Shown: positions 1 to 12,769, numbered from the stretch's first letter. The stretch is 63,639 bases of DNA from Deinococcus piscis (GCF_014653275.1 NZ_BNAL01000014.1:1-63639); one strand, 5' to 3'. The notes: a model not told the origin generated them from the letters alone. Program-made: numbers and translations.

Positions 1-2
1 TC

Positions 3-350
3 AACGGTGATGTCTTTGAATGGTACGTCCGCGAAATCCTATGTCCAACATTGACGCCGGGACAGGTAGTCGTCTTGGATAATCTTTCAGCTCACCACCG
101 TGAAGCAGTGAAGACCCTGATAGAGATGCGCGGCTGCACACTGCTTTTTCTGCCACCGTACAGTCCAGATTTCAACCCCATTGAGATGATGTTTTCCAAG
201 CTCAAAGCTTGGATTCGGGCGGGCGAGTTCCGTGAGGTGGGTGCCCTGATTCATGGCATTGGGAACGCGCTTTCAGCAGTGACCACACAAGACATTTCCG
301 CCTGGATGACCCACGCCTATCCTGGAATATTCTTATGTCAAATGCTCTAG
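3..350 (+). pseudogene. IS630-family transposase, C-terminal part (cut by window start)
   Basis: DDE transposase of the IS630/Tc1 type. The reading frame is open from base 3, so the gene begins outside the window. Visible are the second catalytic Asp in VVLDNLSAHH and the third acidic residue in FNPIEMMFSKLKAW, the usual end of the IS630 catalytic core. The stop is at 348-350. It cannot be told from here whether the upstream half is intact. The right end of the element probably lies close to the stop, but its inverted repeat cannot be paired without the left end. A strong stem-loop follows at 370-405. Confidence 0.85.
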
Positions 351-369
351 CACGCCCAACAAGAAGGCA

Positions 370-405
370 GGCGGCCAGCCCAGAGTAAGGGGCTGGCCGC
401 CTTTT
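370..405. terminator. Rho-independent terminator, 12-bp stem
   Basis: GGCGGCCAGCCC (370-381) pairs perfectly with GGGCTGGCCGCC (390-401) around an 8-nt loop and is followed by TTTT on the plus strand. It sits between the transposase fragment (plus) and the hypothetical gene ending at 425 (minus), so it can serve both convergent units. Confidence 0.85.
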
Positions 406-424
406 CTCGTAAACCAAGCCAGCT

Positions 425-925
425 TTACCAGTCGAAGTAGAGGCGAATCCCTGCGTATCCGCTGCGGCGAAAGCACTGCACCCCGTAGTGCTCGCCGCCT
501 CCACCATGCAGCCGTGCCTGGGCCACATCGCCGCGCAGAGACGCGAAGCACTGCGCAAACCGCTGTGGGGCGAACGTCTGCCCAAAGGCCTGCTGGGTCA
601 GCCGTGACCAGTAAGCATTGCGGTCTGCCGATGCCGGAGCCAGCGCCTCAATCCCCAGCACCCGCCCGGACGGCGAGAGGCTTAGCCGCAGCTTGATGTC
701 CTGGCGCAGCAGTTGCAGGGTGACGCTCTGCCCACTGTGACTTGGCCCAGTGCGGCCCAGCTCACGGCAGCCCCACTCCCGGCAGGGCCCGAAACTGGCC
801 GCCTGATACGGTTCACCCAGCAGATCACGGCGCTGATACAGCTGTGCTTCCGCTGGCGGTGCGCTCAGCGCCCACAGCACGCCGCCAGCCCACAGCACCT
901 GGGCCCTGTTGACGCCGCAGCTCAC
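425..925 (-). CDS. Exported hypothetical protein
   Basis: 166 aa, starting at a GTG that overlaps the stop of the upstream ArsC-like gene (GTGA), so it is probably translated by coupling. The N-terminus (VLWAGGVLWALSAPPAEA) looks like a signal peptide with an AEA-type cleavage site, so the mature protein should be exported. It has four cysteines after the signal (CREWGC, QCFAS, QCFRR) that could form two disulfides. I do not recognise the family. Co-transcription with ruvB is plausible but says little about function. Confidence 0.6.
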   Translation of the reverse strand: MSCGVNRAQVLWAGGVLWALSAPPAEAQLYQRRDLLGEPYQAASFGPCREWGCRELGRTGPSHSGQSVTLQLLRQDIKLRLSLSPSGRVLGIEALAPASADRNAYWSRLTQQAFGQTFAPQRFAQCFASLRGDVAQARLHGGGGEHYGVQCFRRSGYAGIRLYFDW

Positions 926-1278
926 GGCACCATCTCGGCCCAGGCAGCTTTGGCTGCTGCGTCCTCGCCCACCGCCAGCACTTTGCCGCTGCGCACCAGG
1001 GGCAAGCGCAGCAGGTCTGGACTATCCAGCATCTTCCCCAGCAAGCTTTCATCGCTCACGCGCAGGTACTCCAGCCCGGCGTCACGGTAGGCTTTGCCGT
1101 CCATGTCCAGCAGAGCATTCAGCCCAAACTTCTGCACAAAGCGGGTCAGCTCGCCCTTACTCATGGGGCGCTGGGCCAAGTCCACGTAATGCACTTTCAC
1201 GCGCCGCTCCTTGAAAAACCGCTCGGCGGCGCGTGCGCCCTTGCTCTTTTTGGTGCCGAAGATCTGCACTTCTGCCAT
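922..1278 (-). CDS. ArsC/Spx-family thioredoxin-fold protein lacking the catalytic cysteine
   Basis: 118 aa, the normal length for the ArsC/Spx/YffB family (glutaredoxin-like reductases and RNA-polymerase-binding regulators). Fold markers are the N-terminal beta strand VQIFGTKKSK, the YVDLAQRPMSKGEL segment and LPLVRSGKVLAVG near the C-terminus. The position that carries the catalytic Cys of arsenate reductase, or the CxxC of Spx, reads FGTKKSKGARAA here, with no Cys anywhere in the protein. It therefore cannot be a classical reductase; a binding or regulatory role is possible. The start ATG at 1278 has no clear SD; CACACT lies 6 nt upstream, close to the TANNNT leaderless arrangement. Confidence 0.75.
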   Translation of the reverse strand: MAEVQIFGTKKSKGARAAERFFKERRVKVHYVDLAQRPMSKGELTRFVQKFGLNALLDMDGKAYRDAGLEYLRVSDESLLGKMLDSPDLLRLPLVRSGKVLAVGEDAAAKAAWAEMVP

Positions 1279-1375
1279 GGGTTCAGTGTGGCACGGGCGT
1301 GGTCAGGAGCCGAGCAGCGGCAGCCAAGTTTAGACCTGAGACCACATGAGCCTCATTCCAGCTCGGTGCCCACCA

Positions 1376-2377
1376 TCAATTCACGTACAGGCCCAGGTCA
1401 TTGCCCGGCGGCAGGCCCAGGTGGTCGTAGGCGTGGGCGGTTGCCACGCGGCCACGCGGCGTGCGCTTGATAAAGCCCAGCTGGATCAGGAACGGCTCAT
1501 ACACGTCTTCCAGGGTCAGGGCGTCCTCGCTGATGGCCGTAGCGAGGGTGTCCAGGCCCACCGGCCCACCAGCAAAGCGGTGAATAAGGGTCTCCAGATA
1601 CTTTTTGTCGCGGTCATCCAGGCCAGCGCTGTCCAGGCCCAGTTTGTCCAGGGCGTCATGGGCACGCTCCAGGGAGATGCTCGGCTCACCGGCCACCTCG
1701 GCAAAGTCACGCACGCGCCTCAGCAGCCGCTTGGCAATCCGCATGGTCCCCCGGCTGCGCCCACCGATTTCCAGCGCAGCGTCCGTGTCCAGCTCAAACC
1801 CCATCAGGCGGGCGTCACGCAGCAGGTTCTGGGCGATCTCTTCGGGGGTGTAGTACTCCAGGTGCTCCATGATTCCAAAACGTGAGCGCATCGGAGCGGT
1901 GATCAGACCGGGCCGGGTCGTGGCCCCTACCAGCGTAAAGCGTGGCAGCGGCAGCTCAATGGTGCGGGCCGCCGGGCCCTGCCCCAGCACGATATCCAGC
2001 TTGTAATCCTCCATTGCAGGATACAGGTGCTCCTCGGCCACGCGGCCCAGACGGTGAATCTCGTCAATAAACAGCACGTCACCTTCTTCCAGGCTGTTGG
2101 TGAGGATGGCGGCCAGGTCACCCGGCTTCTCAATTGCTGGGCCAGAGGTCACGCGGATATTCACGCCCAGCTCGTAGGCGATGATGTGCGCCAGCGTGGT
2201 TTTGCCCAGTCCGGGCGGCCCGAACAGCAGGGTGTGGTCCAGGGCTTCGCCGCGCCCCCGCGCCGCTTGGAGATACACCCCCAGCTTGTCTTTGAGTTTG
2301 GCCTGACCCACGTACTCGGCCAGTGAACGTGGACGCAGTGCCACGTCGTTTGATTCTGTTCCAGTCATAATATCCAT
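1376..2377 (-). CDS. ruvB: Holliday junction branch migration helicase RuvB
   Basis: Hexameric AAA+ motor that, with RuvA, drives branch migration of Holliday junctions in recombinational repair. Walker [10 protein letters not shown], Walker B DEIHRL, the sensor-1 loop [10 protein letters not shown] and the C-terminal winged helix ([14 protein letters not shown]) are all present. I chose the ATG at 2377 (MDIMTGTES) because GAGGGG lies 12 nt upstream; the ATG at 2368 is the alternative. This gives 333 aa, the usual RuvB length. It is first in a minus-strand run with the ArsC-like and exported hypothetical genes. Confidence 0.96.
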   Translation of the reverse strand: MDIMTGTESNDVALRPRSLAEYVGQAKLKDKLGVYLQAARGRGEALDHTLLFGPPGLGKTTLAHIIAYELGVNIRVTSGPAIEKPGDLAAILTNSLEEGDVLFIDEIHRLGRVAEEHLYPAMEDYKLDIVLGQGPAARTIELPLPRFTLVGATTRPGLITAPMRSRFGIMEHLEYYTPEEIAQNLLRDARLMGFELDTDAALEIGGRSRGTMRIAKRLLRRVRDFAEVAGEPSISLERAHDALDKLGLDSAGLDDRDKKYLETLIHRFAGGPVGLDTLATAISEDALTLEDVYEPFLIQLGFIKRTPRGRVATAHAYDHLGLPPGNDLGLYVN

Positions 2378-2573
2378 TCTACTTTTTTTCCCCTCTGAAC
2401 AACAGAGGCGCACGCTGGACCATCCCCGAGCACCCTGGCCGACACCTAAGATTTACTTAATGTAGATATTCAGCGTTCCAGACACCATCTCTTGTCCAGC
2501 AGGTTCGCCCACAAGCCGCAAACGATGTCTGGCTCTCCAAATCTTGGAACGAAGTTAATCACAATTGATTGTC

Positions 2574-3338
2574 ATGGATTTGTCAGTAAAGCTCTCGCCC
2601 CTTATCGCTGGTTTCCAGCCCATCTCCCTGAGTGAACTCTCCGGCGCTGAGCTGATGGACCGCCGCGAAACGAAGTACACGCTGCCCGCCAGTGAACTGC
2701 CGCGTCTCCTCCAGGCTTTGCAGGGGCAGTACCGCGTGCTCACGGTTGGCGGCACGGCGCTCCAGGGGTACGCCAGCCGCTATTTCGATACGCCGGAATT
2801 CAGCTTCTTCTACGACCAGTATGTCCGCAAGAACCGCAGGCATAAGGTGCGCTGGCGGCGCTATGCCAGCACCGGCGCAGGCTTTCTGGAAATCAAGCGC
2901 CAGGACGGAGGCGTGACCCACAAGGTCAGGGTGGCCTCCCAGGGAGATGTAGACGCACAACGCCGCTTTTTGGAGACCCATGGGATTGACGCTGACCAGC
3001 TGTGCCCCGCTGTGGACGTCCTGTGTGAACGTCTGACGCTGGTGCGTACCGGTCCGGTCCCTGAGCGCGTCACCCTGGACCTGAACCTGCGCCTGATCAG
3101 CGAGCAGTGCGGCGCAGAGCACCAGTTCGCTGGCGCGGTGATCGTAGAGCTGAAATCGGAAGTAGCCGCCCAGCACACCCATTTCGCGCAGTTCGCGGCC
3201 CAGTTTGGGCTGCACGCTGACCAAGTCAGCAAATACTCGGTGGCTGTGGCCCTGCACTACCCTCAGGTCAAGAGCAATCTGATTCGGCCCCAACTGCGGC
3301 TGCTGCGCCGGGTCCAGCAGCAAGGAGCGCTGGCCTGA
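2574..3338 (+). CDS. VTC-domain protein (polyphosphate-polymerase-like fold)
   Basis: 254 aa made almost entirely of a VTC domain, the triphosphate-tunnel fold of the yeast vacuolar polyphosphate polymerase. Expected tunnel residues are visible: MDRRETKY near the N-terminus, SRYFDTPEF, the basic strand HKVRWRRY, FLEIKRQ, and VIVELKSE plus SKYSVA near the C-terminus. Whether bacterial members make polyphosphate is not settled from sequence. The start is uncertain: ATG 2574 or TTG 2565, neither with a clear SD. The stop TGA overlaps the ATG of the next gene (TGATG), so the two are surely coupled. A small palindrome (2557-2570) lies just before the start. Confidence 0.85.
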   Translation: MDLSVKLSPLIAGFQPISLSELSGAELMDRRETKYTLPASELPRLLQALQGQYRVLTVGGTALQGYASRYFDTPEFSFFYDQYVRKNRRHKVRWRRYASTGAGFLEIKRQDGGVTHKVRVASQGDVDAQRRFLETHGIDADQLCPAVDVLCERLTLVRTGPVPERVTLDLNLRLISEQCGAEHQFAGAVIVELKSEVAAQHTHFAQFAAQFGLHADQVSKYSVAVALHYPQVKSNLIRPQLRLLRRVQQQGALA

Positions 3339-3955
3339 TGCCCGGCCCAGAAAGTTGGGCGTGGGGCCTGCAAGGCTTCCGGCCCGAAATGTTCGCCCTG
3401 AACCTGGCCTTTGTCCTGGCGGTGACCAAAGGCCTCTACAGCCGCACCCAGCAAAATCCCGATTTGCTGTTCAGCCTGCTGATGTTCGGCGTGACCATCT
3501 TCCTGGTGGTCAGCGTCTTTGCTGGAGCAGACATCAGCATTGGGTTTGGCTTTGGGCTGTTTGCGGTATTCGGCATCCTGCGCTACCGCACCGGTTCCAT
3601 CTCCACCCGTGACCTGACGTATCTGTTCGTGGTGGTGGCGACGGCCATGATCAATGGGCTTTCGGGAGCGCCCCTTGGAGCACTGTTCCTGGTCAACCTG
3701 GCCGTCTTGCTGGCACTGACCCTGGCCCAAAGCAGCTTATTTGCCACTCCCTATGCCTCGCTGATGGTGGACTATGAGCATGTGGCCCACACTGCGCAGG
3801 AGCACCGACCCGAACTGATCGCCGAACTGCGCCGCCGCACCGGCCTGGATGTGCAGCAGGTGCAGCTGGTCAATCTGGACTATGTGCGCGATATGGCGCG
3901 GCTACAGGTCATCTACCGGCCCGCCCAGGGCGAGCGGGCCTACTCGGACCAGTAG
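3338..3955 (+). CDS. DUF4956 integral membrane protein
   Basis: 205 aa. Several hydrophobic segments run from about residue 20 to 135 (ALNLAFVLAVTKGLY; LLFSLLMFGVTIFLVVSVF; GFGFGLFAVFGILRYRTG; YLFVVVATAMINGLSGAP; ALFLVNLAVLLALTLA), followed by a soluble C-terminal tail of about 70 aa. The FGILRYRTG...STRDLTYLF stretch is the most conserved part of DUF4956. Genes of this family commonly neighbour VTC-domain genes, and here the pair overlaps by one base. I infer a membrane partner for the VTC protein, perhaps coupling polyanion synthesis to the membrane; no activity has been demonstrated from this sequence. Confidence 0.82.
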   Translation: MPGPESWAWGLQGFRPEMFALNLAFVLAVTKGLYSRTQQNPDLLFSLLMFGVTIFLVVSVFAGADISIGFGFGLFAVFGILRYRTGSISTRDLTYLFVVVATAMINGLSGAPLGALFLVNLAVLLALTLAQSSLFATPYASLMVDYEHVAHTAQEHRPELIAELRRRTGLDVQQVQLVNLDYVRDMARLQVIYRPAQGERAYSDQ

Positions 3956-3968
3956 CTCAGGCAGCGGC

Positions 3969-4676
3969 TCACTGCGGGCCGTACTGCGCGGCCAGCGTAG
4001 GCAGGTCTTCAGCCAGTCGCCCGGCCAGGATGTCCTGGTTGCCGTACACGCGCACGAAGTTGCCCTGAGTATCCACCACACTGACCTGGTCACCGTGGAT
4101 CATGGCGGCCTGGGTGGCTCCGGTCACCTCAGGATTGACGGCGGCAGCGCTCGCCTCCCCGGTGGCCGCTGCAGAAGTGCTGCCATGGCCTGCACCCATA
4201 TGGCCGCTGTGATCGGTGAGCGAAGGCGGACGGGCAACTCCCACAAACATCTCCTGCGCGGACCGGTCAATATCGGCGGTCTCACCGGTCAGGCCCACGA
4301 AAGCCGGGTCGAAGCGGTCCAGGTAAGCCCGCAGCACTTCAGGCCGGTCATTGGCCGGATCTACGCTGACCATCTGCACCAGCACTTTTTCTCTCAGCTG
4401 CGGGCTCAGTCCCTTGTAGGTGTCCGAGAGCACGCTGAGGGTGGCCGGGCAAACATCGGGGCAGCGGACAAAGCCGTAGAACATCAGCCGCAGTTTGCCG
4501 CGTGAATCGCTCAGGGTGGCCGCCTGGCCCCGGTCATCCAGCAGCGCCACCGCAGGCAAGGGCTTAGGCTCATCCAGAGCAGTGCCGTACTGCAGCTGGG
4601 GGTCGGCTTTTTTCATCAGCAGCAGGCCCGCCAGCACGGCAGCCACCAGCAGCAAGGCAGAAGTCAACCATTTCAC
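3969..4676 (-). CDS. SCO1/SenC-type copper chaperone for cytochrome oxidase
   Basis: Membrane-anchored thioredoxin-fold protein that delivers copper to the CuA site of cytochrome c oxidase. I chose GTG 4676, which places the anchor helix (WLTSALLLVAAVLAGLLL) at the N-terminus; a longer TTG start at 4730 is possible but lies at the edge of a terminator hairpin. The copper-binding CPDVC motif is at about residues 72-76. The conserved DHS is followed by an unusual His/Gly-rich insertion (HMGAGHG and about 30 more residues) before the VSVVDTQG strand, so the third copper ligand could be either His. It lies directly downstream of the coxB-coxA/C operon. Confidence 0.88.
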   Translation of the reverse strand: MKWLTSALLLVAAVLAGLLLMKKADPQLQYGTALDEPKPLPAVALLDDRGQAATLSDSRGKLRLMFYGFVRCPDVCPATLSVLSDTYKGLSPQLREKVLVQMVSVDPANDRPEVLRAYLDRFDPAFVGLTGETADIDRSAQEMFVGVARPPSLTDHSGHMGAGHGSTSAAATGEASAAAVNPEVTGATQAAMIHGDQVSVVDTQGNFVRVYGNQDILAGRLAEDLPTLAAQYGPQ

Positions 4677-4730
4677 GCCCCGCAGACTACCGGCTCTGGA
4701 ACGTGCCGGGTGTCCCGCCCAGCCAAACAA

Positions 4731-4761
4731 AGCGCCCCCTCTGTAGACCAGAGAGGGCGCT
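4731..4761 (-). terminator. Terminator after the cox operon
   Basis: On the minus strand AGCGCCCTCTCT and AGAGGGGGCGCT form a stem with one mismatch, followed by TTTG. It separates the end of the fused coxA/C gene (4782) from the SCO1 gene and may reduce, rather than abolish, read-through into it. Confidence 0.7.
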
Positions 4762-4781
4762 GAAGCGAAGGAGGCGGAGTA

Positions 4782-7231
<2,450 letters not shown>

Positions 7232-7235
<4 letters not shown>

Positions 7236-8503
7236 TGTTGTCCTCCAGGCAGAATGGCGGGCTCGTTAAAGACCTGGGCCTTCTGCCAGTAGTTGGCCTC
7301 TTCAGGCAGTTGCAGAGTTTTGAGGTAGGCCGCCACATCCGCGATTTCCTCGTCGGTCAGCACGCCGCCCTTTTGCCACTCGCCGTTCACCTGATACTCG
7401 CTGCCGTCATAGGTGGGCATCAGGCTGCCAGGCTTGACTTCTGGGCTGTGCTTGATCCAGGCCAGCAGGTGCCCATTGGCCTGGGGATCATTCCACCCCT
7501 GCTCCAGCGGGGCTTCCCACATGCCAGCGCCCAGCGTGCGGCGGGTACCGAAGAAGCTCAGATCAGGACCCACCGGGCTGTTGGCCTGGGTGCCCTGCAC
7601 GCGGTGACAAGCGGCGCAGGCCACGGCACCCGTTTCGGGCTTGCCGTTCATGAACAGGTTGTAGCCGCGCTCCTCGGCACTGCCGGGGGCAGGAGTGGGC
7701 GCAGAGTAGTTCTGTGCCGCCGAGATAAAGGCTTCGTAGTCCGCCGGAGCCAAGGCGATCACCTTAAAGCGCATGTTGGCGTGGCTGGCACCGCACAAGT
7801 AGTTACAGTTGCCCTGATAAATCGCGGGGCGGTCCGTATGGACCGTCCAGACTTTTTCAGAGCCGGGGATGGCCTGGCGCTGCGGGCCAATGTTGGGGGC
7901 CCAGAACTCGTGGACCACGTCAGCCGCTTGCAGGGTCAGCTTGGTGTCAATCGGCGCATCTCCGTTGCTGCCTGCAGGCATGACCATTTCGTTGCCGTTG
8001 GCGACGGGGCCGCCAGCTGCCGACTCACGGTCAGTGTAGGTAAAGTTCCACCAGAACTGCTTGGCCAGCGCCGTGATATTGGCTCCCACCTGCTGCTCCT
8101 GCACCGGAGTGGTCTGGGCCATCGTCCGCACGCTCAGCACGCTCAGCAGCATCACGATGACCACAGGGAACCCGATCAGCACCACTTCCAACTTGTCATT
8201 GCCGTGGAACTGCGCGGGCTCCGCTTTGTTGTTCTCCTCACGGAAACGGAAAACGGTATAGAACAGCAGGGCCGAAACGCCCAGGAAAATAATGATGGAT
8301 AGGCCAATAGCCACGATGCTCAGCTCCCACATCGCTGTGTTGTAGCGGGAAGCTTGGTCGCCGATGGTCAGGGTCTGCTGATGGGGCTGACAACCTGTCA
8401 GCAGGGCCAGACCCAACAGGACGGCTGCTGCGGACATGCGCTGCATGCCACTGGGCGGCAGACCGCCTGACCTGCCTCTACAGGTACGCTTGGTGTTCAA
8501 CAT
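7232..8503 (-). CDS. caa3 cytochrome c oxidase subunit II with cytochrome c domain
   Basis: 423 aa lipoprotein-like subunit II. A signal with lipobox LLTGC is at about residues 34-38, two membrane helices follow ([39 protein letters not shown]), then a cupredoxin domain with the CuA site ([12 protein letters not shown]) and a C-terminal cytochrome c domain with CAACH and the distal Met near GSLMPTY. Electrons pass from heme c to CuA to the fused subunit I/III encoded next. ATG 8503 has AAAGGAG just upstream. A TAGACT hexamer about 20 nt before the ATG could be its -10. Confidence 0.96.
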
Positions 8504-8881
8504 TTCTCCTTTCCTCGCTTCATAGTCTAAGCAAGAATGCCACGGCTATGTTGATATTGTCTCCCCTGAGCGGAAAACATGCGGGGTTCCTGCCAGGGAC
8601 CAAGCCCAGAGGCCATCGCCTCTCCACAGCCTGATTCTGCTCCTGGCGATGCGCCTTGCTGAACGTTTGGTCAGCCGCCTGGACGTAAGCCGCAGTCTGA
8701 GCAGCCGGTCCTGACGGCCAGAAGTCGCATGTTCTGCTATCAGATCACCCCTGAGCGGTGTCAATTGTCCTCACCGGATTCTCGACTACACCGCCATTGG
8801 ACAGGCTTGACTGCACAGAGCGCAGGGGCCTGTGCCACTCTCCCCTGGGCTCTGTCTCTTGGAGTTCTGTGCCTTACCTTA
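8504..8881. other. Intergenic region upstream of coxB with a repeated 11-mer
   Basis: No convincing gene. It must hold the coxB promoter on the minus strand. The 11-mer CCCCTGAGCGG occurs twice in direct orientation (about 8563-8573 and 8748-8758), which could be a regulator site; I do not recognise it. The 3' border is the ctaB terminator. Confidence 0.4.
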
Positions 8882-8932
8882 CTGAGCCTAAGGCCTACGC
8901 CTTGCTCCTGTAGGACGTAGCCCCAGGCTCAG
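8882..8932 (-). terminator. Terminator after ctaB
   Basis: CTGAGCCT (8882-8889) pairs with AGGCTCAG (8925-8932), with a second nested pairing around CCTAC/GTAGG inside, immediately after the ctaB stop. Confidence 0.65.
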
Positions 8933-8933
8933 C

Positions 8934-9871
<938 letters not shown>

Positions 9872-9875
<4 letters not shown>

Positions 9876-11116
9876 ACCCGTACTCCTTCCCGTTCCCGTC
9901 GGTTCAGCCCTGTGGGATGTTGTCCAGCGCCTTGCCATTCGGGCATCTCCTGGCCGGTCCGGGTCTCCTCAGTGTTCATCTCCGGCAATGTTAGCGCTGT
10001 GTATCCCAACATCACCGTCATAAGCCACATGATACAGGCGAGGAGCAGGTGCGCCAGCTGCATCCAGTCCGGGGCTTTCAGGGCGACATTCAAAAACCCG
10101 GCGACCACCTGCACCGCAATCGCCGCAGACAGCCACCCGGCCCAGCGGTTAACCACCGCACCTGGCCGCAGCTGGCGCAGGCGGGCTGCCATCCACAGCA
10201 GGTAGCCACTGCCGACCAGGGCCAGCACAGGATGAACCACCCGCAGATTCTCGATCAGGGTCGCCGCTGGGCCAAAGTCACGGCGCACCGTATCTAGTGG
10301 CGTCCCGGGCGCTGGCGTGAACAGCAGGTCACCCAGGGCCGTCACAGCACCTGCCATGCCCACCAACAGGGTCAGCAGCAGGCCCAGGCTCCACAAGCCC
10401 CACACCTGCTTTTGGTGCGGTTCACTGCGGCGGCCTGTCCACCACAGCGCTGGACTGCCTCCCGCCCACAGGGCCGTAAGCAGCAAGGCCCCCAGCAGCG
10501 CAAAGGTATTGGCAAGGTGGACGCCCTGCACCAGACCACGCGCCGGATCAGCCGAATCGGCAGTCAGGCCCCAGAGCACCTGTAGACCGCCCACCACACC
10601 TTCCAGCAGAATCAGCCCAAAAGACAGCGCCGCGCCGAACACCACCGGCCAGCGCCGAAAAGTCTCAGCCCAGCTCAGCTGCCGCAGCGAAAGCAGCGCC
10701 GTGAGCCAGCCCAGCAGAGCGAGTAGCCCCAGGCCAGCCCCCCAGAGCACCAAAGAGCCCGCCGCACTCACGGCACCGGCCACCAGCAGCGCAGCCCCGA
10801 CCAACCCTGCCACAAAGCTAAGACGAACGCGTCCGGCCAGCTCAGGGTGAGTCACCGCCTGCCGCATCGGGGCAGCAAACGCAAGGGCAAACAGGCCCAT
10901 CGCCAGCAGACCACTGCCTCCACTGGTCAGGCGGTGACTGAACTCAATGACCCGCTCCGCCGTGAAGCTCAGCGGCACCACCTGACCGTCACAAAGCGGC
11001 CAGTGGTCGCCGCAGCCTGCCCCAGCGCCGGTGATGCGGACCACCGCGCCCCAGAGGATCACGGCCAGGTTATAGACCAGAGCGCCCCAGGCCAAATAGG
11101 TCAGTCTGCGGTTCAT
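9872..11116 (-). CDS. ctaA: Heme A synthase (CtaA/COX15)
   Basis: Membrane monooxygenase that oxidises the heme O methyl group to a formyl to give heme A. 414 aa from ATG 11116 ([10 protein letters not shown]), preceded by GAGGGA; the longer frame upstream is not needed. Key features: the extracellular disulfide pair CGDHWPLC after [14 protein letters not shown] with the heme-ligand His and catalytic Glu, [18 protein letters not shown] and QLAHLLLAC. Eight membrane helices are expected. It overlaps ctaB by 4 nt. Confidence 0.93.
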
Positions 11117-11467
11117 GGGTCCCTCGGTTGGCCGGTGCTCACCAGCCAGAGTCACTCCCTTATTCAAGGTCTTTTCTCCTCTCCTGTCCGCGGCATCTAC
11201 GGAGCACGTAGCCACTGTGCCTCCCTGATCCGGGGGCTGCGCCGCTATAAGGTTCTGCGCCACGGTGATTCTGGCCCACTGTGATCAGGATTCAGGGCCA
11301 CTGCCCCGCACTGGAGCGGCAGTCTTCGCCGTGCATTCTAGGTAGAGAGAACCAAAGTCACAGGCCCAATTGTCCCCTCCGTAGGGCGCAGTGGACACTT
11401 TTTCCTGCCCACCGCAGCCAAAATCTTGCCTGGTATGGCAGGAACCCCAGGCAGCCGCCTCAATGAC
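11117..11467. other. Intergenic region upstream of ctaA
   Basis: No gene supported. TTCCTGCC (11402-11409) and GGCAGGAA (11437-11444) form an 8-bp inverted repeat with a 27-nt spacer, possibly an operator or a weak stem-loop. No clear promoter consensus was found for ctaA. Confidence 0.35.
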
Positions 11468-11513
11468 CCAGGGCCGGGAAGTCTTCCACTAGGACAACTC
11501 TTCCCGGCCCTGG
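11468..11513 (-). terminator. Terminator after mltG, 14-bp stem
   Basis: CCAGGGCCGGGAAG (11468-11481) pairs perfectly with CTTCCCGGCCCTGG (11500-11513). It lies 17 nt beyond the mltG stop. There is no real U-run, but the stem is very stable. Confidence 0.75.
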
Positions 11514-11529
11514 CCGCAGTCCTGCTGCG

Positions 11530-12561
11530 TTACTGCGAGCGGTAGCGCGCGTTGTCGCGCAGGTGCTCATCATAGGTGTGGTTCACGTAGATTTTACCGT
11601 CTGTGGCGTGCAGGAAGTACAGAGCGTCACGGCCATCATCAAGCTTGCGCTGAGCGTCGAGCACCGAGAGCAGCGCAGGCTCACCGGGATTATTGATGGG
11701 GGTCTTGGGCAGGCCCTGGCGGGTGTAGGTGTTCCAGTCATGGTCCGTGGTGAAATCGCCAGCGCTGCGGTCCAATTCGGGCAAGTCCTTGCCCAGACCG
11801 TAGGCCACCGTTGGGTCACTGCCCAGAGCAATGCCATCGCGCAGGCGGTTGAGGAAAACACCAGCGATGACCGGCATTTCCTCGTTGTTGGCGGCTTCGG
11901 CCTGCACCATGCTGGCGAGCGTGACCCAGTCGTAGACACTCAGTCCCTCAGCTTCGGCCTGGGCCACCCGCTCAGGGGTGAACTCCTGATTCATGCGCTC
12001 AACCATCTGCGTCACGACTTCTTTGGCCTCGGCCCCTTCTTTGAACTCATAGGTGGCCGGGAACACGAAACCTTCCAGGTTTGTCTCGGCGTACTCGCTC
12101 AGCGAAGGATCATTCAGCGCTGCTTTGACGGCAGCTGGATCAAAGCCTGACTTCTCAAAGATGGCCGGCAGGTCTTTGATGCGGCGACCTTCGGGCACCG
12201 CCACCTTGACGGTAGGAATGCGGGGTGTGGCCGCGAGAGCCTCGGCCACCTCAGCCACCGTCATCTGACCGCTCAGGTCATACAGTCCCTCTTTGAGCGA
12301 GCCGTCAGTGCCGGCGCGGCGCATTTCGTAGCGCAGGGCGTCCGCGCTGCGAACCACCTCGTTGTCTTCCAGTTCCTGCGCTACAGCGGCCAGCGTGTCG
12401 CCGGACTTCACTTCCAGCGTGTAGTCGCCGCCGCCAGCTGGGCCAGTCTGACCAGTCAGCAGCCAGGCAGCCACCCCACCACCCAGAATCAGCAGCATCA
12501 GCAGCGGCATCGCAATCTTGGCCCACAGCGGCAGGCCCCGGTTATGTCCCAGCCTGGTCAT
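11530..12561 (-). CDS. mltG: Endolytic murein transglycosylase MltG (YceG-like)
   Basis: Membrane-anchored lytic transglycosylase that cuts nascent peptidoglycan strands and so sets glycan length. 343 aa from ATG 12561, chosen because AAGGGAG lies upstream. Residues 10-33 are a membrane helix ([22 protein letters not shown]), then a LysM-like segment ([15 protein letters not shown]), then the YceG domain. The catalytic Glu should be the one in [17 protein letters not shown]; the conserved [33 protein letters not shown] and [19 protein letters not shown] follow. Confidence 0.93.
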   Translation of the reverse strand: MTRLGHNRGLPLWAKIAMPLLMLLILGGGVAAWLLTGQTGPAGGGDYTLEVKSGDTLAAVAQELEDNEVVRSADALRYEMRRAGTDGSLKEGLYDLSGQMTVAEVAEALAATPRIPTVKVAVPEGRRIKDLPAIFEKSGFDPAAVKAALNDPSLSEYAETNLEGFVFPATYEFKEGAEAKEVVTQMVERMNQEFTPERVAQAEAEGLSVYDWVTLASMVQAEAANNEEMPVIAGVFLNRLRDGIALGSDPTVAYGLGKDLPELDRSAGDFTTDHDWNTYTRQGLPKTPINNPGEPALLSVLDAQRKLDDGRDALYFLHATDGKIYVNHTYDEHLRDNARYRSQ

Positions 12562-12652
12562 CGCTGGCTCCCTTGACGAACGTTCATCGCCTGCCAGAAT
12601 ACCCGATCTCATTGTGAGAGGGCGTTGCCACCCAACTGACAAAGGCCACAAC

Positions 12653-12675
12653 CAAAAAACCCGCTAAGCGGCGGG
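12653..12675 (-). terminator. Terminator after the alpha/beta hydrolase gene
   Basis: On the minus strand CCCGC, a short loop and GCGGG are followed by TTTTTT. A near-identical hairpin ends the tRNA operon at 15072-15093. Confidence 0.8.
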
Positions 12676-12769
12676 CGGTTCCATGAAGGAAATACGGCTC
12701 AGAAGCTGAGAACAGCCAGAGTATCTGGGGAAGTCAGGACTTGAAGGCAGGCTTCTGAAAGGAAGGAGG

